From: Lachnospiraceae bacterium | GTDB lineage: Bacteria > Bacillota > Clostridia > Lachnospirales > Lachnospiraceae | Reading direction: 5' to 3' | DNA length: 20,164 nt | Assembly (NCBI GenBank): GCA_016301965.1 | Contig: JAEDOO010000020.1 | Location: 1-20,164 of the forward strand | Part shown: positions 14,767 to 20,164 of the stretch, piece by piece | How positions within the stretch are numbered: the first letter of the stretch is position 1 | Layout: each line of letters starts with the position of its first letter | The notes under the pieces: model-generated | The model's input: only the letters and a program-made list of their open reading frames with translations | What the model was told of the DNA's origin: nothing | Databases searched by the model: none | Translations under genes and position numbers: made by a program

Positions 14767-15058
14767 AGCAGTTTGGACGATGCCCGGTCAGGGAGCTTCC
14801 TCTACTGTCTGGTGAAAGCGGGTCGTTCGGGAACAGGTTCTAGGTGTGTGACCTTCCGCCGAACAGGGTACCGGAGACATTCAGCAGGTTTGCCTGATGC
14901 AAACCCGCTTCAAGTCTCCTCATCTGCCGCCTGGTAAGCGGCAGATGCCCCTGTTCTCTGGTCGGCCACGCACCAAGAACCTGTAACCCTCTCTTTACGT
15001 TTTCACCAGACAGTAGAGGAAGCTCCCTGACCGGGCATCGTCCAAACTACCGCACCCC
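14760..15058 (-). ncRNA. Large structured RNA element, copy 1 (leftward)
   Basis: This stretch of about 300 nt has no protein gene. A perfect 48-bp stem closes it (14770-14817 with 15001-15048), extendable by GGGGTGC/GCACCCC across a small internal loop. Read on the minus strand, the inside holds, in order: CGTAAAGAGAGGG; a helix CAGGTTC/GAACCTG with GGTG/CACC; a helix GTGGCC/GGTCAC; a helix GAACAGGG/CCCTGTTC; a 10-bp hairpin CATCTGCCGC/GCGGCAGATG with loop TTACCAG; and a hairpin ending GTTTGC-ATCAG-GCAAAC. The same helices and loops occur in copy 2 with compensatory base changes. A TTGACA-17-TATATA promoter points into it from the right. RNA family not identified. Confidence 0.75.
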
Positions 15059-15093
15059 TGTTTTTGAGGAATGATATTATATTTTTTCACTGA

Positions 15094-15122
15094 TATATAT
15101 CCATTCGAAAAATGTATGTCAA
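15094..15122 (-). promoter_or_regulatory. Strong predicted promoter for structured element 1
   Basis: On the minus strand a perfect TTGACA (15117-15122) is followed after 17 bp by TATATA (15094-15099). Transcription would start near 15087, about 30 nt before the closing stem of element 1. It lies in the 111-bp gap between the two elements. The best plus-strand candidate toward element 2 (TTCGAA-17-TATGAT in the same gap) is much weaker. Confidence 0.65.
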
Positions 15123-15164
15123 ATAATATGATCTATGGACCCAATCACCCAAGAACACACCATA

Positions 15165-15450
15165 CAGCCGTGAAACACCATCCGGGGGAGGGGACTTCTT
15201 TGCTCTTTGAGGGAATCGTAAAGCGAGGGCTGCAGTTTCCTGGTGCGCATCATCCCAGAGGAGCGGGGCAACGGCCGCCTTACCAGGCGGCTGTTGAGGG
15301 AGCCTGAAACGAGTTTGCATCAGGCAAACTCGTTGAATGCGACCGATCCCCACTCCGGCGGGACGATGCACACCTGGAAACTGCGTCCCGAGCGCCTCGA
15401 TTCCCTCAAAGAGCAAAGAAGTCCCCTCCCCCGGATGGTGTTTCACGCTG
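15165..15450 (+). ncRNA. Large structured RNA element, copy 2 (rightward)
   Basis: A perfect 49-bp stem (15170-15218 with 15398-15446), lengthened by CAGC/GCTG past one bulged C, closes a 179-nt core. In order the core shows: CGTAAAGCGAGGG; GCAGTTTCC/GGAAACTGC with GGTG/CACC; GCATC (15247-15251) with GATGC (15365-15369); GGAG-x-GGGG with CCCC-x-CTCC; hairpin AACGGCCGCC/GGCGGCTGTT with loop TTACCA; and hairpin AACGAGTTTGC-ATCAG-GCAAACTCGTT. Each helix has a counterpart in copy 1 with different bases but kept pairing, while loops TTACCA and ATCAG, the block after the last hairpin (GAATG) and CGTAAAG-x-GAGGG are unchanged. The closing stem shares no sequence with that of copy 1. It is not an intron with an ORF, and no protein gene fits here. 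Confidence 0.75.
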
Positions 15451-15455
15451 ACCGC

Positions 15456-15495
15456 AAAAAAGCACTCCAAGCATCTATCCAGATACTCAGAGTGC
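15456..15495 (-). terminator. Terminator behind the GH3 fragment
   Basis: On the minus strand GCACTC (plus-strand 15490-15495 arm) pairs with GAGTGC (15462-15467 arm), with an inner stem around 15471-15486. TTTTTT (15456-15461) follows. Confidence 0.75.
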
Positions 15496-15517
15496 CCAAT
15501 ATTAGATTAACAATGCT

Positions 15518-16312
15518 TTATTTCTTGTACGGAACAGCATCCTCATACATATTAGACTGCCAAACAATATTCACCAGACGTGCAATGCAAGCCTTAAGAT
15601 CCTCTTTCGGCAGGCGGCCGTCGGCTAGCTCTTCCTTCAGGTTTGCTCTGTCACTTAAAGCACCCGGCATAACAAGGTCGTTTCCGGCACGCATACATCC
15701 AGAAGCGGTACAGTCCGGTCCCTGCTCTGTGGTGGTCCAGTCAGTCATGATCATACCTGCGAATCCCCACTCACAGCGGGCAGCCTTCGTACAGGTATCA
15801 TAATTGTTAGCAGCATGAACACCATTGATCAGGTTATAACTGGTCATAATAGACATTGGCTGTGCCTCTTTGATCGCGATCTCAAATCCTTTGAGATAGA
15901 TTTCACGAAGAGCACGCTCTGACAAAATGCTGTCCACACCCATACGGTTGTCTTCCTGATTATTGCAGGCAAAATGTTTGATGGTGGTTCCGCAGCCCGG
16001 AATGTTCTGCACACCGTCAGTCATGGCCGCCGCAATCTTTCCGGAAATAAGGGGATCTTCGGAATAATACTCGAAGTTACGTCCGCACAGCGGATTTCTG
16101 TGGATGTTCATGCCCGGTGCCAGCCAAAGCGTGGTATCAAACAGCTGCATCTCGCCGCCGATCATGGCACCGATCTCCCGGATCAGTTCCACATCCCAGG
16201 TCTGGGCCAACAGCGTACCTACGGGAATAGCGGTGCAATACTGATAATATCTGGTGCCGGGAAGCTGATCTTCCAGACCGGGACAGAAAATACCGCCTTC
16301 CAGAGAGAAATC
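15518..16312 (-). pseudogene. 5'-truncated GH3 family glycosidase (beta-glucosidase-like)
   Basis: The open frame contains the barrel domain of a glycoside hydrolase family 3 enzyme: G-T-R-Y-Y-Q-Y-C-T-A-I-P-V-G-T-L-L-A-Q-T-W-D, N-F-E-Y-Y-S-E-D-P, K-H-F-A-C-N-N-Q-E and the nucleophile region G-M-I-M-T-D-W-T-T-T-E with its Asp. Clear homology starts right after an in-frame TAA at 16313-16315, with no start codon or ribosome binding site for it. The first internal ATG-type starts would miss part of the barrel. Ending with the barrel domain is expected of the family members with reversed domain order, so the carboxyl end looks intact (stop 15518, terminator behind). The amino-terminal part is gone. 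The junction abuts relaxase-derived sequence, so a mobile element insertion or deletion probably removed it. Confidence 0.8.
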
Positions 16313-16487
16313 TTATAACGGATACTCTTTTAGCCGCATCATATCCCATCCTGTTCTTATATGCTTCAAACTCCTGTGAAGTATCATCTGTTGGCGGCGG
16401 AAGCTGTCTGACACTCTCCTGCATTGACATCTTCGTATAATCTGATGGTATCTCTTGCACTTCTTTATGGGAAGCTGGTTCTGTCTG

Positions 16488-17339
16488 CTATTCCAGTGCT
16501 ATTCCCTGCCACTCCCGGTTAAATTCATCAAACGCAGCCCCATAGAACACTTCCTCCTCGTCATCACGAATGTTCTCTTTCTCACAGAACCGGTCAAAGC
16601 CCTCATAAATGCTGATATCATCTTCTTTCTTTTCAGATTCCTTTTGAACCTGCCCTGCTGTATCTATACCGGCACTTTCCTTAGCATCAGATATATTCCA
16701 TTCCGCATAATCATCATATCTTCCGGATTCCTGCTCGATATCAGCTTTTATGCGCTCATACTCCAGCCTGCTCTTTTCCTTCTTTTTCAGATATTCTGTT
16801 ATCCCTGCGACAGTAAATCTTGCACCAAGCCTCCCGCCTCTGACTGCCATCGGCTTTCCTTTTTTATCCGTCCTGTATTTCAGGGCATAGGATATGGTAT
16901 TGCCCCGGAGCCGAACATCCATCAGATAATACTTCTTCGCATAATCAATCACATCCTGCAATGTCTTATTCTCCGGTCTGTTCATGGCATTTCGCAGAAG
17001 CACCTTTATCTCTTCCCGAAACGACAGCTTATCCCGCTTTTTCATCTGATATTCTGCGAAGCTCTGACGCTCCCTGTCTTTATCCTTTACATAATAGCTG
17101 TCACGGTACGAATGTGTCAGTCCACGTTCCCTGCACTGTTCCCCAAAATATCTGCACATTTCCTTCATCTCTTCCGGTCCCCGTCTGAATGACTTCCCAT
17201 CTTTCACATTACAGTTGCTTACCAGAAAATGCACATGTGTATGCGCTGTATCTGTATGCACCGCAAACAGTACCTCATATCCTTTTGACCAGAAAAACTC
17301 CCTCGCAAAATCCTCTGCTATTTTATAGGCTTGCTCAAA
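16488..17339 (-). pseudogene. 5'-truncated conjugative/mobilisation relaxase
   Basis: The frame holds the histidine triad of MOB relaxases, H-T-D-T-A-H-T-H-V-H-F-L-V-S-N. It is preceded in frame by E-Q-A-Y-K-I-A-E-D-F-A-R-E-F-F-W, which extends the homology to about 17336, beyond any start codon. The N-terminal part with the nicking tyrosine is missing, so it cannot be active. The C-terminal region is charged and coiled-coil-like. After the TAG at 16488-16490 the same frame stays open for about 57 protein-like codons (Q-T-E-P-A-S-H-K-E, then P-P-P-T-D-D-T-S-Q-E-F-E-A-Y-K-N-R-M-G-Y-D) before running into the GH3 junction near 16315. The amber codon may therefore be a nonsense mutation. The upstream break is next to a GGGGACAGG motif at 17347-17355. 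Confidence 0.8.
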
Positions 17340-17376
17340 GAGCCAAGGGGACAGGTTCCGTGGCTTACCTAATAAA

Positions 17377-17416
17377 AAGCACCGACCCTACATCATCCAT
17401 GTACCGGCCGGTGCTT
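17377..17416 (-). terminator. Terminator of the micro-peptide unit
   Basis: AAGCACCG (17377-17384) and CGGTGCTT (17409-17416), with an inner TACAT/ATGTA stem, form a hairpin followed on the minus strand by TTTTTATTA. It lies about 50 bp past the stop of the second micro-gene and matches no other gene. Confidence 0.75.
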
Positions 17417-17466
17417 CATTTAACATATCGTATCATACTTACCTCATATTCAATTGTATTTATCGA

Positions 17467-17529
17467 TCAGGCTCTTCTGTCATAATATTCTTCCAGAAAC
17501 TGCTCGATCTTCTGCCAAACGTTTCTCAT
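17467..17529 (-). CDS. Micro-gene 2: 20-aa peptide with F-L-E-E-Y-Y
   Basis: The reading frame encodes MRNVWQKIEQFLEEYYDRRA. An ACAGGAGAT ribosome binding site precedes the ATG. It is a paralogue of micro-gene 1, 57 bp upstream: both have K-(I/L)-E-x-F-L-E-E-Y-Y followed by a charged tail. The codons of the shared motif differ between copies mostly at third positions (TTT/TTC, GAA/GAG, TAT/TAC), as expected if the peptide and not the DNA is under selection. There is no signal peptide; the predicted helix would be amphipathic and acidic. A 17-codon frame starting at 17579 overlaps its start by ATGA but has no ribosome binding site. I know of no family for it. Confidence 0.65.
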   Translation of the reverse strand: MRNVWQKIEQFLEEYYDRRA

Positions 17530-17586
17530 AACCAATCTCCTGTTTCTCTCACTAAGTATACTTCCTGTAACTCTGCCATGAATGCT

Positions 17587-17646
17587 TTATTTATGGCCAC
17601 ATTCTTTGTAATACTCTTCCAGGAACATTTCTAATTTCTTTAACAT
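17587..17646 (-). CDS. Micro-gene 1: 19-aa peptide with F-L-E-E-Y-Y
   Basis: The reading frame encodes MLKKLEMFLEEYYKECGHK. A strong AAGGAGG ribosome binding site sits eight bases before the ATG. It is the first gene of a short transcript: predicted promoter at 17701-17729, leader of about 48 nt, then this gene, its paralogue and the terminator at 17377-17416. A single Cys near the end (K-E-C-G-H-K) is not shared with the paralogue. It is too short for a folded domain; a regulatory, signalling, toxin-like or RiPP precursor peptide are all conceivable, and nothing nearby (no maturase, no exporter) favours one. Recognised from the two parallel frames and their signals, not from a known family. 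Confidence 0.65.
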   Translation of the reverse strand: MLKKLEMFLEEYYKECGHK

Positions 17647-17700
17647 AACTGTGTCCTCCTTATTTTTGTTTGGAAATTTGTATTTCCTTTTGATGGTTTA

Positions 17701-17729
17701 ACTATACCACCGGGGAGAACAATAGTAAA
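17701..17729 (-). promoter_or_regulatory. Predicted promoter of the micro-peptide unit
   Basis: On the minus strand TTTACT (17724-17729) and TATAGT (17701-17706) are spaced by 17 bp. The transcript would begin near 17694, about 48 nt before micro-gene 1. Confidence 0.6.
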
Positions 17730-17758
17730 ATACATATATTATTGTAGATTTAATACTT

Positions 17759-17777
17759 TTTAGGTATGATTTAGGTA
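17759..17777 (-). promoter_or_regulatory. Direct repeat with 11-bp period upstream of the micro-peptide promoter
   Basis: TACCTAAA (minus strand) occurs twice, at 17770-17777 and 17759-17766, exactly 11 bp apart. It is about 30 bp upstream of the -35 box. One-helical-turn direct repeats in this position are typical of response-regulator activator sites; which regulator, if any, is unknown. Confidence 0.45.
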
Positions 17778-17796
17778 GAGAAACATCCCCTGTCCT

Positions 17797-17886
17797 TCAC
17801 ATTTTTTCCCAGAACACTTCTATAGACTCTGCCCTGGCCGCTAACTTAAGCCATTTTGACAGAACCTCCAAATCCTTTTCTGCCAT
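17797..17886 (-). CDS. Possible 29-aa small ORF
   Basis: The frame reads M-A-E-K-D-L-E-V-L-S-K-W-L-K-L-A-A-R, then A-E-S-I-E-V-F-W-E-K-M and a TGA. A GGGGGTGA ribosome binding site lies five bases before the ATG. The peptide looks helical and might be the surviving start of a longer gene, since the sequence after it is A/T-rich without open frames. It lies between the M56 gene and the micro-peptide promoter on the same strand. No family recognised; it could be chance. Confidence 0.35.
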   Translation of the reverse strand: MAEKDLEVLSKWLKLAARAESIEVFWEKM

Positions 17887-17921
17887 ATAGATTCACCCCC
17901 AGTAGCCACAATATTTGCTCC

Positions 17922-17961
17922 AATGGGGACAGTAAAAAAGCAAGAAAACACCGTCCCCGAT
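17922..17961. repeat. GGGGACAG/CGTCCCC palindromic remnant
   Basis: ATGGGGACAGT and ACCGTCCCCGAT face each other across about 20 bp. Related half-sites occur at 17347-17355 (GGGGACAGG, edge of the relaxase fragment) and at 20089-20097 (CACGTCCCC), next to the tRNA terminator. Such GTCCCC palindromes resemble REP-type repeats mobilised by Y1 transposases in Clostridia (recognition from memory). Confidence 0.35.
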
Positions 17962-17969
17962 GGCCCAAA

Positions 17970-19598
17970 TTATTCAATGGTAAACTCAGCGTAATACATC
18001 TGTTTATCGTAATCTCCTGTTTCCCTGAAATCCATAATTTCTTTGCCAATTCTGTATTTTCCTGCCGGGAGTTCTCCATATAACCACTCCCAGTCTACTT
18101 CCCAGTCAGATGTGTCGTCTTTGATAATGAGCCAGGCTTCTTCTGTCCAGCAAGGCTCACAAAAGCACGGTGCTTCCTGCCAGCCCGTCTCTTTCGACCA
18201 TTTTTCTATGATAAACCAGCTGCCGGTTTCCAGTTCGCCGGTAGCCTCTCCACCACTTTGTATACACTTAAATGTAGCTCCGGACGGGGTGACATTTTCC
18301 ACTTCTAATGTAACCCCCCATTTTTCTTCATTTTCCACAAATTCCGGAGGAAAATAAGATGATAACATGCGTTTTTCTTCAGATAATTCCAGCCAACTTA
18401 ATGTTGAATTACACAATTCAGATTTGCGATATTCTTTACCATTGAAGACAATGATATCATCTGTGTCTGCTGTACTATAGATAGCAGACATAGCTGCCTC
18501 AGAACCATCTGCAACAGGATTTACAAATGTCCCAATCCGGGCAAACTGTTTTTTCTGCCCTTCATCAAATTGAATGGATGCCTGTTTATCTGACATAGAG
18601 TCAACATCGTTTAATGTTGAATTCATATTTTCCCCATCAAGATTCCCATTTGTCTGAGAAGTATCGACGGGATCTGTCAGAAAGCAAATGGAGACGACAA
18701 CCCATACCGTAATTCCAAGAACAATGATCCAGAAAGCAGGTTTCTTATAGTTCAGAACAGATTTTACTCTTTTCTTCACTCCGACTTCACCGAACGCCAG
18801 CGGGCAGGCAGCGATTTTTCTGCGTGGAAAATTACAGTCTAACAATGCCTGTGAGTATGCTGCTTTTTGATTATTATCCATGTCATGTATGACCTTTTCA
18901 TCGCAGGCCATTTCAATATCGCGGCACAGCAGCATGTACGCAGCCCAGCAAAGAGGATTGAACCAGTAAATGGTAAGCAAAAGATAACCAAGTGGTTTCC
19001 ACCAGTGATCGTACCTCTGGATATGGGCTTTTTCATGGTTGATCACACAATCCAATGTCTCTCCGGACATGAAAGAAGGAACATAGATCATCGGCTTTAC
19101 TATGCCCAGGATAAACGGTGACTTGACGTCGTCACAAGCCAGAATATTGTCTTTGACGGAAACAGATATTTGTACAGTCTTTTTCAATCTGAAATAGCTG
19201 ATAAATACATAGAGCAGCATTACGATCATTCCGAAGATCCACACAAGTGATACCAGTGGAATCACGATCTGCAAAGGATTTGCACTTGCCACAGGATCAG
19301 GGGTAAAGTTGTCAGAAATCAACGGATTGATCATATTATTCACAGACGAAAGCCCCGAATCAATTGCCGGCTCCGCTTTCATCGCAATATCATGGGGTAC
19401 TGTTTCACTGCTCGGAATCAGGCTCAGAGCACTTTCAAAGGAAAACGGGCAGATAAGCCGAAACGCTGCCATTGCCCAAAGTGCACAGACGATCCATTTA
19501 GGAACTTTCCTCATCAACGGCCTGATGATGATAATTGCAAGAATAAGCCAGCTGGCGGTTATGCTGAGATTAAGTATCTTCAAAAATAATCCGCTCAT
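17970..19598 (-). CDS. BlaR1-like M56 membrane metallopeptidase with Ig-like C-terminal region
   Basis: The first part is a BlaR1/MecR1-type membrane protease: four hydrophobic segments, zinc motif H-E-K-A-H in V-I-N-H-E-K-A-H-I-Q-R-Y-D-H-W-W-K-P, and D-I-E-M-A-C-D-E-K-V further on, all typical of M56. Another membrane segment (around 290-312) leads to an outside region of about 225 residues. That region has no penicillin-binding S-x-x-K/S-x-N/K-T-G set. Its end, from F-P-P-E-F-V-E-N to L-P-A-G-K-Y-R-I-G-K and Y-Y-A-E-F-T-I-E, looks like the bacterial Ig-like domain often attached to clostridial M56 proteins. The start has AGGAGG inside the blaI end, one base past the BlaI stop. It should sense an outside signal, possibly wall or antibiotic stress, and cleave the adjacent repressor; a beta-lactam signal is not supported by the domains. 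Confidence 0.9.
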   Translation of the reverse strand: MSGLFLKILNLSITASWLILAIIIIRPLMRKVPKWIVCALWAMAAFRLICPFSFESALSLIPSSETVPHDIAMKAEPAIDSGLSSVNNMINPLISDNFTPDPVASANPLQIVIPLVSLVWIFGMIVMLLYVFISYFRLKKTVQISVSVKDNILACDDVKSPFILGIVKPMIYVPSFMSGETLDCVINHEKAHIQRYDHWWKPLGYLLLTIYWFNPLCWAAYMLLCRDIEMACDEKVIHDMDNNQKAAYSQALLDCNFPRRKIAACPLAFGEVGVKKRVKSVLNYKKPAFWIIVLGITVWVVVSICFLTDPVDTSQTNGNLDGENMNSTLNDVDSMSDKQASIQFDEGQKKQFARIGTFVNPVADGSEAAMSAIYSTADTDDIIVFNGKEYRKSELCNSTLSWLELSEEKRMLSSYFPPEFVENEEKWGVTLEVENVTPSGATFKCIQSGGEATGELETGSWFIIEKWSKETGWQEAPCFCEPCWTEEAWLIIKDDTSDWEVDWEWLYGELPAGKYRIGKEIMDFRETGDYDKQMYYAEFTIE

Positions 19599-19599
19599 T

Positions 19600-19962
19600 T
19601 CAGCCCTCCTTTCGGAATGAATCGATCATCCTCTGGATCTCATCTGCCTCTTTCTCAGTCAGGCTCTTTCGTGAAATAAACGCGGCCACAAATGCCGGCA
19701 GAGAACCATCAAATGATTCCTCGATGATCTGCTCACTTTTCGAAGAATAAAAATCATCACGAGATATCAGAGAAGTCACTATTCCATCTGCATTCCGAAA
19801 CAGTCCCTTTTCACACAACTTTCGAAGAACAGTATACGTTGTCGACTTCTTCCAATTCAGTTCCTCTTTACATAGCTTTACAAGATCTCCCGAGCTCACC
19901 GGTTCATTTGCCCAGACAATATCTGCAAAGCGTTCCTGTATGACACCGAGTTCTACATTCAT
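19600..19962 (-). CDS. BlaI/MecI-family winged-helix repressor
   Basis: This 120-aa protein has the BlaI/MecI/CopY pattern: E-R-F-A-D-I-V-W-A-N-E-P-V-S-S-G-D-L-V near the start, then the recognition helix W-K-K-S-T-T-Y-T-V-L-R-K-L-C-E-K-G-L-F. These are followed by the strand region that in this family carries the protease-sensitive site (I-S-R-D-D-F). The frame can be opened up to 20046, but the ATG ending at 19962 (M-N-V-E-L-G) fits the family length, has GAGGT before it, and leaves the two dyad operators outside the gene. It lies two bases from the M56 gene and is cotranscribed with it. The pair forms the classical repressor/antirepressor-protease switch. Confidence 0.92.
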   Translation of the reverse strand: MNVELGVIQERFADIVWANEPVSSGDLVKLCKEELNWKKSTTYTVLRKLCEKGLFRNADGIVTSLISRDDFYSSKSEQIIEESFDGSLPAFVAAFISRKSLTEKEADEIQRMIDSFRKEG

Positions 19963-19984
19963 AGATGGCTTTACCTCTTTTTCT

Positions 19985-20040
19985 GGTTTATTGAAATAAA
20001 CCTTTTTCTTTAGTTTACTTGGATAAACCTCCCGTGTCAA
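19985..20040 (-). promoter_or_regulatory. blaI promoter with two dyad operators
   Basis: On the minus strand a perfect TTGACA (20035-20040) and TAAACT (20012-20017) are separated by 17 bp. The 18-bp dyad AGTTTACTTGGATAAACC (plus-strand reading, 20012-20029) covers the spacer and -10. A second, perfect dyad GGTTTATTGAAATAAACC lies at 19985-20002, just past the expected start of transcription. Their shared GTTTA...TAAAC form and placement suggest autorepression by the BlaI-like protein. Confidence 0.75.
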
Positions 20041-20110
20041 GCACACAATTGATCAGCGGCGGAGAATATACTAAACTTCCATTACAAGCCACGTCCCCAC
20101 TGGCACAAAA

Positions 20111-20142
20111 AAAAGCCCTGAGCCAAACAACTCAGAGCTTTT
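20111..20142 (-). terminator. Terminator of the tRNA transcript
   Basis: AAAAGCCCTGAG (20111-20122) and CTCAGAGCTTTT (20131-20142) form a hairpin with one mismatch. On the minus strand it is followed by a run of eight T (20107-20114). It lies two bases past the tRNA end. Confidence 0.8.
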
Positions 20143-20144
20143 CA

Positions 20145-20164
20145 TGCGGAAGATGGGACTTGAA
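20145..20164 (-). tRNA. 3' end of a tRNA (probably tRNA-Leu), cut by the window edge
   Basis: Read on the minus strand, the last 20 bases split exactly into T-loop TTCAAGT, T-stem 3' strand CCCAT, acceptor 3' strand CTTCCGC and discriminator A, that is positions 54-73 of a tRNA without encoded CCA. A GCGGAAG acceptor is used by Firmicute tRNA-Leu and tRNA-Gly; the A discriminator favours Leu, since Gly normally has U. The terminator directly behind supports a real gene. The anticodon is outside the window. Confidence 0.75.

Noticed and set aside
14760..15450. Group II intron, MITE or IS element
   Set aside because: No domain-V-like hairpin, reverse transcriptase or transposase is present. 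The long inverted arms differ completely between the copies, unlike transposon ends, and no target duplication was seen.
16137..16460. Separate gene beginning with GTG at 16460 (V-Q-E-I-P-S-D-Y)
   Set aside because: It is in frame with the relaxase past its amber stop, has no clear ribosome binding site, and its left half runs out of frame across the GH3 fragment. It is better read as the tail of the broken relaxase.
17733..17748. TACA-N8-TGTA dyad as a BlaI operator for the micro-peptide unit
   Set aside because: It is an A/T-rich chance-level dyad and does not resemble the two dyads at the blaI promoter.
1..20164. CRISPR array, rRNA, phage structural genes or replication origin
   Set aside because: No regularly spaced direct repeats, rRNA-like stretches, phage proteins or origin-type repeats were seen.

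Overview
The window looks like a chromosomal segment of a low-to-mid GC Firmicute, most likely Lachnospiraceae (Clostridium cluster XIVa). The evidence is a DUF4317 gene typical of that family, AGGAGG-type ribosome binding sites, A/T-rich bidirectional terminators and the general protein flavour. This placement is by recognition, not by a search. Most genes are on the minus strand; only an XRE-type regulator and the DUF4317 gene are plus-strand protein genes.

Layout. (1) 1-1600: hisF and hisH (imidazole glycerol phosphate synthase), with a promoter whose 5' UTR carries a 57-bp element repeated elsewhere. (2) 1.6-4.0 kb: an OmpR-family response regulator and its sensor kinase. (3) 4.1-6.1 kb: a Ser/Thr protein kinase without PASTA repeats, translationally coupled to a duplicated L-rhamnose-mutarotase-like protein. 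A small XRE regulator is divergent from this pair. (4) 6.7-10.1 kb: a copper operon (csoR, then a copper ATPase with a CopZ-like domain fused at its C-terminus, then a 111-aa unknown) behind a promoter with two mirror-image CsoR operators. (5) 10.1-13.1 kb: larB, larC and a membrane-anchored M64-type metallopeptidase with overlapping reading frames. The 5' leader of larB has the second copy of the 57-bp element. (6) 13.5-14.7 kb: the DUF4317 gene. (7) 14.7-15.45 kb: no protein gene but two divergently oriented, homologous structured elements of about 290 nt. Each is closed by a near-perfect stem of about 50 bp and has compensatory changes in every internal helix. I read them as two copies of one large noncoding RNA. 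(8) 15.5-17.35 kb: a scar of broken genes, namely a 5'-truncated GH3 glycosidase and a 5'-truncated, nonsense-interrupted relaxase. (9) 17.4-17.8 kb: a compact unit with a promoter, two tiny paralogous genes for 19- and 20-aa peptides sharing F-L-E-E-Y-Y, and a terminator. (10) 17.97-20.04 kb: a BlaI-like repressor and BlaR1-like M56 membrane protease under a promoter with two dyad operators. (11) At the right edge: the last 20 nt of a minus-strand tRNA (probably Leu) followed by its terminator.

The strongest candidates for something undescribed are the pair of structured RNA elements (14.76-15.45 kb) and the twin micro-peptide genes (17.47-17.65 kb). The repeated 5' UTR element upstream of hisH and larB comes next.
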